Shown here piece by piece: positions 1 to 6,300 of a stretch of DNA of 10,000 bases. Every line of letters begins with the position of its first letter. Position 1 is the first letter of the stretch. Source of the DNA: Acropora yongei. Taxonomy: Eukaryota; Cnidaria; Anthozoa; Scleractinia; Acroporidae. The stretch lies in assembly GCA_014634225.1 (NCBI GenBank), contig BLFN01000473.1, positions 9,459,236 through 9,469,235 on the forward strand, read 5' to 3'. A program made the translations under genes and the position numbers. Under the pieces are notes generated by a model. The model ran no database searches, was not told the DNA's origin, and saw only the letters and a list, made by a program, of their open reading frames with translations.

Positions 1-383
1 TAAAAACTGGTCTACGGCGCAGTGGTTGAAAAGTGTGTGGCAACGGAGCGTGTATTCACTTTAGACCGTTGCAAGATGCGTTCCATTGAGAAATGTTCCT
101 TGCAACAGGTTGCCCTGCTTTTTTTGTTATTTTCGCTTCAGTTTTTCTTGTTCTCCAGTTAAATAAGTAGGCCTTTGATCTGTTTTTTAATGTTGTTGTA
201 GATGTGTGATTTTTTTGTCGTGTACGTGTTCAGCACAATTGTAAAATGAAATGCAAGCTGTTTTATCTGTGGGTGTCACATGGTATACTACAATTTTACG
301 ACACTTTGTTATGTGTACACAAAGCGGAGTGAATTCATTATGCCGATTATGACAGAACTCTCTGTTTCTTGATTGTTTCTTAG
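1..383 (+). other. Probable last intron (and possible exon edge) of an upstream gene
   Basis: The stretch ends in a strong pyrimidine-rich tract and an AG at 382-383, a good splice acceptor for the exon that follows. Frame 1 is open from position 4 to 159 and could hold the end of an earlier exon. The following exon needs a phase-2 junction, and a GT at 33-34 after GAAAA would give one. This is only a phase match with a mediocre donor. The T-rich stretch from about 119 looks intronic. I see no other feature here. Confidence 0.35.
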
Positions 384-636
384 ATTGGAACAACAAGCCT
401 TGCATCTGGTGGAAAAGATCAAGTCTTTGGGATCTAGATTGTTTCAATTGTCAGCGAAAGAGGGAGAACTGGACGCTAGGCAGCAAGTTAATAGTGACCA
501 TGTTGAGTTCTTGGTCAACATGAGCCGAGCAACGCGACGAAAAGACTGGGCCTGGTTTGAAATCGCCGAAATGGAGTTGCAGAAATTGTATGTATTGAAA
601 CTTCGTAATTACAAGAAAGAAAAACTTAGACAGTGA
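384..636 (+). CDS. Terminal coding exon of an unrecognised gene, charged helical C-terminus
   Basis: The exon begins after the acceptor at 382-383. Its first base completes a split codon (phase 2), and the frame runs 83 full codons to the TGA at 634-636. The peptide starts LEQQALHLVEKIKSLGSRLF and ends NYKKEKLRQ. It has no transmembrane stretch. It is rich in Lys, Arg, Glu, Gln and Leu with leucines at helix-like spacing, which suggests an amphipathic helix or short coiled coil; KDWAWFEIAEMELQKLYVLK is the most distinctive part. I do not recognise the family and assign no function. A second frame is open from 386 to about 532, but its composition is less protein-like. No canonical AATAAA follows closely; the nearest variant, ATTAAA, is at 1167-1172. 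The rest of the gene lies to the left of the window. Confidence 0.6.
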
Positions 637-2182
637 ACAATGATTAATCCGTTTTCGTTGAGCACGTGAAAATGGTGACGAATGGAATTAGGAAATGTCA
701 TCTCTCGCGTGTTGTTCAAATTGTCAGCGAGTCTTTTACCTTACATTTATCTCCGCCTCATTGATAAGATAAACACAAATTAGTGAATGTGTGAAAGGAG
801 TCGTGTAACAGCTTAAGATCACCTCTTGTACAGACACTAGACAGGGGTGTCCAAAGGTTGGGTCTCGAATCGTAACTTTTTAAGTTGCATTCATGTAAAA
901 CCACACTAGCGTCAAACTGTCTGATTTTCCACCTGGTATCTTCAAGGACTGTAAGGCTTTTCACATTAACGCTGAAAATTCGTGCCAAAATTAAGGAAAA
1001 ATTTGTCACCTATAATGTAAGAGAAAATCTACACATTCCACGTCTTACGAACATCTGTTTTCGACTTCTAATTTATGCAGCTGCTCGGGTGATGGTCACC
1101 AGGCCGACGCGGTTCTACAGACTGTTTTTCTCAAGATCAAAAGATCGTTACCAGGATCATCCGAGTATTAAAGAGAGAGAAGCTAACTGATTTGGTCGCC
1201 AGGGAAAATGGGATTGCGCGTGACCAGCATACTATTGCAAAGCAGCAGTTACCAGGTTCAACACCTTGTCACAAAGCCTCTGATGTCCAGGACCTCTCAA
1301 TAGCAAACTATCATTTATATATATATATTAGGAGCCATTATTTTCAAACAAATATTTTGTGAGCCATGATGTTGTTGTAAATAGCCGAAATTTGGTCCCA
1401 GAGCGCGCAAGCATAAGCCTTGGGTAAATGTTTTCTGACGTCATCGTTGATTTCGTATCGTCATGAAATAGCGAAGTTGTCTAGAGGAGGCGTCTTGCTG
1501 TACGCAAATTGACTGTAAAAGTTTACGCTTTTTTATTGCCACTATGCAAATCCCCAATTTCGAGCCTTTATGGTTTGATAATTAGCGAAAAATGTCAAAA
1601 GCTGCCAAATGAATGCATGAGGAAGGTGCCTACGAATCTCGCCTTGTTTGCGAAATTTGGAATTTGTACATCGAATTGCAACAACAGTGCTGATTGAAGA
1701 TTGGCTAGTAAAATGATGATGGAATGCTAATAGAAAGACACCATTTGTAAAAAAAATTATGAACTTTAGCTGGACCGCATCAAACCACGGAGTTGTAAAT
1801 CAATTTACGTTGTGATAGAAATTTGCAGCTAAATATTTTCATTTGTCATATTTTAAGAGGGCAGTGTTCATCGGAAAATCAAGAAAAAAAACATTCGACA
1901 AAATCGATTGTTTGAAATTGAGCGATTATGAGGAAATGTTTGCGTTGTGTTACCGATGTTTGCCCTCCGGCTGGTAAAAAATGTAGTGTTGTAAAACGAA
2001 AATCTGTGACGTAGCTAATACATTGAATAGAAAATTGAAAAGAAGTTTATATTCGCTATCATACTTGAGTCATGAGTCCAAAAAATGGTAATACCTTACG
2101 TTTACAATTTTTGAGATCTCCCATTCTTCATTTAGTCAGGTGTTGGGAGAGTGTTGTAACGCGCGCTCTCTGTAGACCAAAA
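637..2182. other. Intergenic DNA, no gene recognised
   Basis: This is about 1.5 kb between the upstream stop codon and the inverted-repeat element. It contains only short chance ORFs, the longest about 100 codons at 885-1190, whose translation matches nothing I know and shows no domain pattern. A short TA run lies at about 1316-1328. An ATTAAA at 1167-1172 could serve as the polyadenylation signal of the upstream gene, but it is about 530 bp past the stop codon. Nothing else can be supported. Confidence 0.5.
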
Positions 2183-2384
2183 GGGAGTTTAAGAAGCTAA
2201 GACGGCAACTTCAACGACAAGGTCGTATTAAAATAGAACCTTGCGTTAGGATAAGTGTTTTGCAAGTTGGACACGTTGTACGGAATAAGCGAAGTGCACT
2301 TCTGCTTGCTTGGCACGAATGGTTCTCTAGCAGAGAACGAAAGATCTACTGCTGAGAGCTCGCGTTGTCCTCAGAACCTCAAAA

Positions 2385-2425
<41 letters not shown>

Positions 2426-2492
2426 ATTGCACCAAAAAGCTTGCAGCACGTAAATTCAGATAATGAGAAATTTACTGTTGTGTGTTCACGTT

Positions 2493-2523
<31 letters not shown>

Positions 2524-2667
2524 GTTGTCATTTGGTAGACTACGTCAAAGAATTGTACTAAAGTGCGTGCCGCACGTACAGCACGATTAGTTTTCCTCAG
2601 TCAACCAATCAGATCATTGATTTGTCGTGTTGTCGTTGCCTTTGCCGTCGTCATTTCTTTAACTCCC
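2183..2667. mobile_element. Non-autonomous TIR element (MITE-like), 485 bp
   Basis: The left end (2183-2220, beginning GGGAGTTTAAGAAG) and the reverse complement of the right end (2630-2667, beginning GGGAGTTAAAGAAA) match at 30 of 38 positions, including an identical inner AACGACAA. This is the structure of a DNA-transposon-derived element. There is no transposase; the interior ORFs are short and fall across repeat sequence. The right half, around 2560-2660, resembles from memory a repeat common in coral genomes. I find no convincing target-site duplication next to these ends, so the true boundaries may extend by some bases: the flanks share a CCAA just outside both arms. It lies about 600 bp upstream of the EIF3K start codon. 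Confidence 0.65.
2361..2580 (+). repeat. Two direct 126-bp-period units inside the TIR element
   Basis: Positions 2361-2453 and 2487-2579 are diverged direct copies offset by 126 bp. Shared blocks include CGTTGTC near the start, AATTTCACGT, TTTGG(C/T)AGACTACGTCAAA and a GCACGTA end. After the shared blocks the two units differ: the first runs into AT-rich filler and the second into the right arm of the element. This is a tandem duplication of subterminal sequence, common in MITE-like elements. Confidence 0.65.
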
Positions 2668-3270
2668 GCGTTGGACAACACCAGGGTCCACGCACGCGCA
2701 AAGTCCCAGCTTAGAGTCCTACTGCCTGCAATACGAAGGATATATCAGCCAGATTTCAAGAATTTAGTGATCACATCAGTGTGTACAGGAGGTATCGCAT
2801 AAGACTATTGAAAAAATGATTCTCATCCAGGAATCTAAGTGTTACAAAATTCTGCAAGAGAGTTTTATGGGAATTTGCGCATGCGCTTGAAAAACAAAAC
2901 GGGTAGTCGGAGCGATACTTCTGAGCGTGTTGTCGAAGTGTTGTCCCTGACGAGTTAACCCGAAATTTCGGCCCTGTGATCGCTTCTATGATGTAGGTGT
3001 TTGAAAGCCAGCGTATGTACAGGGAACGACAGAAACGAGGACCCCTAGAGCATTTGTGACAGATTCCTCTCCATATCTAGTTTTGCGCGCTTGAAGTTAC
3101 CTCTAAGGTCATGGGTATTTTCTGTCTGTGGCCACACCAACTCTACTCTTCAAGGCTGACTGGTCGAACTTCCGTTGAGCTCCTTGAGCCATTTTGGCAC
3201 ACACTCCCTCGTCGGCCACTACTGGACATGGAAGCCCAACTAAGCCTGGGTACTATAATCGCTATCCAAG
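2668..3270 (+). promoter_or_regulatory. EIF3K upstream region, TATA-less promoter candidate
   Basis: No TATA box stands out near the EIF3K start. Housekeeping-type motifs are present. A palindromic NRF1-like site TGCGCATGCGC is at 2876-2886. An ETS/GABP core in reverse orientation, ACTTCCG, is at 3168-3174. A YY1-like AAGATGGCGG overlaps the start codon at 3268-3277. NRF1, ETS and YY1 sites are typical of TATA-less promoters of translation genes in animals; the motifs are seen, their use here is inferred. No gene is recognised in this stretch on either strand, and the transcription start cannot be placed from sequence alone. Confidence 0.45.
2876..2886. promoter_or_regulatory. NRF1-like palindromic site
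   Basis: TGCGCATGCGC contains the perfect palindrome GCGCATGCGC, the core of the NRF1 motif. It lies about 385 bp upstream of the EIF3K start codon in AT-richer surroundings. Function is inferred from the motif only. Confidence 0.4.
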
Positions 3271-3277
3271 ATGGCGG
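3268..3277 (+). promoter_or_regulatory. YY1-like motif overlapping the EIF3K start codon
   Basis: AAGATGGCGG matches the YY1 core (AAGATGGCGGC) and contains the ATG itself. In many animal housekeeping genes this motif sits just downstream of the transcription start and also sets the translation start, as in very short-leader TISU-type genes. The A at -3 and G at +4 make a good initiation context. Confidence 0.5.
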
Positions 3278-3323
3278 ATGAAATGAGAGAGAAAGTCTCG
3301 CAACTTTTGAAGGGTATTGACAG
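3271..3323 (+). CDS. EIF3K: EIF3K coding exon 1
   Basis: The exon encodes [17 protein letters not shown] plus the first two bases of an Arg codon. The donor CAG|GTAAGAA is close to consensus. The extreme N-terminus differs from human, as is usual, and homology is strong from LLKGIDR onward. Confidence 0.95.
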
Positions 3324-6300
3324 GTAAGAACTGGCAAAGAACACGATTTTTATTTCAAGATCATTAAGCTATACTTTAATTTAAGGCTAATTGCAATGTT
3401 GAAGTATCTTAAAGAGTCTGAAGCAAGAAAAAATCGCCTTGTCCGCGTCCACGTGTTTAGTAAACCTCGATTGGGAAATCATTTTGAATTTCCTTCGAGT
3501 TTTTACCGCTTTTCTTTGTAGTGCCTTTTTCTGTACATCCTTCAGCGTTTACTAGTTTTTTTATTAACAGATATGAACTTAAGATTAATAATTTCACCAA
3601 CTTGTAGTTCACAATTCTGGGGCCGAATATTTATTTTGGTCGCAATTTTAATTTAGCTTCGCCTTATAACTTCACAAACATCTTACAGGAACAAAAACGA
3701 AAAGAACTGACAACAAGAGTTTGAAGGGTTAAGTTTAATTCTAAAGAATTTGAGCTTCTTCGTAAGTTATGAGGATTTTTCTTAACTTTTCTTCATTGCT
3801 GTAGTCCAAGTAGAGAATTCGCGTAATTTCTTATGTTGTTGAAAATCAATTTTTTAGGTATAATCCCGAAAATCTTAAAACATTGGAAGGTTATGTTCAC
3901 TTTCAGGTATGGAACTTTTAACATATGATGCACAACGTTAACGTTTAACAATAATAATTATTCTTTGACAGCTGAAATAGAGATGATACGATTCTTGTGT
4001 TATTTGTCATATTGTGTAGCTGCTGTGAGAGAGGGCACCACAGCTATGACATAAACATTTGGAATCTGCGGTTAAAAAACTAATGAGCCTACAATATCTG
4101 CTAACGCTATGCAGTGTACAAAACATTATGTGACCAATAACATCACTTGTGTATGGAGTCAGTCAATATTAAATTACAGCACAGTTGTAAAGATCAAATT
4201 ACTCTAAATATGTCTTGGAGCTCAGGAAAGAATGTGGTAACTCCCATCCTCAATAAACAAAAGAATAAAAAGGAACACAAACTACCCCTCCTGCCTGCAA
4301 AGTGGGACAATCATGCACAAAGAACAAAATACATTAGTTTCTCATTATTTACTTGAGGGGTGGGGGAGGAGTTTAATTTTCCTTTTATTTTCTCCAAGGC
4401 TGTATCAGTTGAATGTACATTTGACCTTCTGATTGTTAGTTTGTGTGCACTACCGCTGAGGTATTTGCCATTTTTACGTTGAGCAGGGAAGTGGGTCGAG
4501 TTGGTAGGCACAAAGCATGCTGGGGCGGGTTTAGGGGGCGTTTTTCAAGATGGCGTCAAAAGAGAATGACGGTGACACAACAATAATTGTAGTCACACTT
4601 GTGTTTGTCACAGATAATGGCGACCCCTAAACCCGCCCCAGCATGCTTTGCATCCACCGACTCGACCCACTCTCCCGCTTAACGTAAAAATGGCAAATAT
4701 GAAATCATGGGAGCTACGCTGTTAAGCTCAGCTTGTGTTATGGAAAGGAGGGTCACAGGTTCAACCCCGAGTTGTAAGAGCACTGGGATTTTTGCCCATT
4801 TTCCCCTCATCGAAGAATAATACATCCCGAGAAGGACTGTTATTGGCAACTGATGTTTCAACAACCTGTGCGGAAGCCATGTAGAGAGTCAAGTGATCTA
4901 CTTATCTATTTATTATTATTATTTTAGCCAGTTGAAAATTCTAAAATGAAATCTTTAATGCTTTTTATAGGGGTACATGCATACAGCACACACTAGATTT
5001 CAATAACCATTATTGTCTGGGACCTCCAATAAAAAAAGTATATGAATTATCAAATAATGATTCCTTGTGGATTCTGTTTAAAATCTAAGAAGCAAAAAAT
5101 ACTTTTTTGCAATATTGTTGAATTTTTGGAAACATTGATAGCCCAGGCCATAGACGCTTTCATATTAATGGTGGCACATTTTTTTATTTTTTTCATATTT
5201 ATGTTAACATTAATTTTAGACCTACTGGCCTGACTTTGGTTTCAAATATTCTTTTGAATTCTGCTCGTGGTGGTGAGGCTTATTAGAAAAGGTAGAAAGG
5301 CTTATTAGAATTAAGACAAAGGAATATTAAATTTGATCACCATTATGAGAGAGGTCAATGAGCCTTTATTTTGCAAAGTAACAACACTGGGATGAGCGAT
5401 TGCCACAGTGGTGTTTTTCACAATAGTTGACTTGTTTCTGATTTCGACAGGTGTACAATAATGCATATGATGTGGATGCAAATCTTGCAGTTTTAAAGCT
5501 GTAAGTATTAATTTTTTTCAATAATAATTTTTATTTTGTCTTTCTCCTCCCATGTTATATCTTTATCTATTCCCTTACACCAGCTAATCTGTGTGAAACA
5601 ACAACCAGAAACATGACACAGAAATTGCTATTGTGTGCTAACTGGAGGCCGCATGTTTATTGAGTCACACCAAAGCGACAATGACATAGGCATATATGGC
5701 AAAAACGGCCAACAAAAAAAACAGAACCCGGGGAAGAACCAACGAGCATGCATAGGATGAAAAAAACCTCACTGAGCTTGTTGTAGCAGAAACAGAGGAA
5801 AAACCCTGGCCCTATGGATAGACAGAAAAATAATACATACACTAAGTAGATGCCTAAAGATCGTGAGATCAACAGGTAAGAATTAACCTTGGCCCTTCCC
5901 AGAAGCCTCTGGGATGCACTGACCATTAGGGAAACCAGAGGATGATTGGAGATTTTAGACAAGCCGGCCATATTCTGCGCCCAATCAGTGCTATAAACGG
6001 GGTTAAGAACTGGAGAAGGAGAATTAGCATCTTGAAGGTATTGCGACCTCAAAGAGATTAGCAGGAAAGAGGGAGACGTGATTGGATGAAGCCCAACGTT
6101 TCCATCTTCTAAAACCTCCCAGGTAGATAGGTACAGTTCCATCTTTAGATCCAAGAACTGTGCTCTTTACCAGGGAAGCAGTGGGTTGGAGATGCTCAGA
6201 GGTTGAAGAGAAGAATTCCAACCACATGTCCGACTGGAACGCGTCTGCAAAGAAACAAAAACTAACTGACAAGAAACAAAAAACAATTAAGATAGGCTAT

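Larger units (their letters stand above)
3907..5450 (+). other. EIF3K intron 2 (1544 bp), repeat-bearing
   Basis: Bounded by GTATGG and TTTCGACAG. It holds an antisense SINE-like segment, a foldback MITE and a sense SINE-like element, in that order (about 4350-4930), and a small 22-bp-period duplication at 5276-5310. I see nothing recognisable in 3907-4349 apart from a weak imperfect inverted repeat around 4005-4057, and no gene in 4931-5450. Confidence 0.8.

Noticed and set aside
885..1190. A 101-codon open frame on the + strand, overlapped by a minus-strand frame
   Set aside because: Translations in both directions look random and match no domain; it lies in intergenic AT-rich DNA.
1315..1328. 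TATA-like run as a promoter
   Set aside because: It is a simple TA repeat with no gene start downstream.
2563..2802. Open frame beginning inside the TIR element
   Set aside because: Its first half is the translated right arm of the repeat, so it is not a gene.
3143..3337. Minus-strand open frame across the EIF3K promoter and exon 1
   Set aside because: It is the antisense shadow of EIF3K exon 1 and its upstream region.
4005..4057. Imperfect inverted repeat (TGTCATA ... TATGACA with CTGTG/CACAG inside)
   Set aside because: Short and broken arms with no flanking duplication; this could occur by chance in AT-rich intron DNA.
4723..4790. Functional tRNA gene
   Set aside because: A and B boxes are present, but the arms do not pair as a tRNA and the body continues as a repeat, so it is called a SINE.
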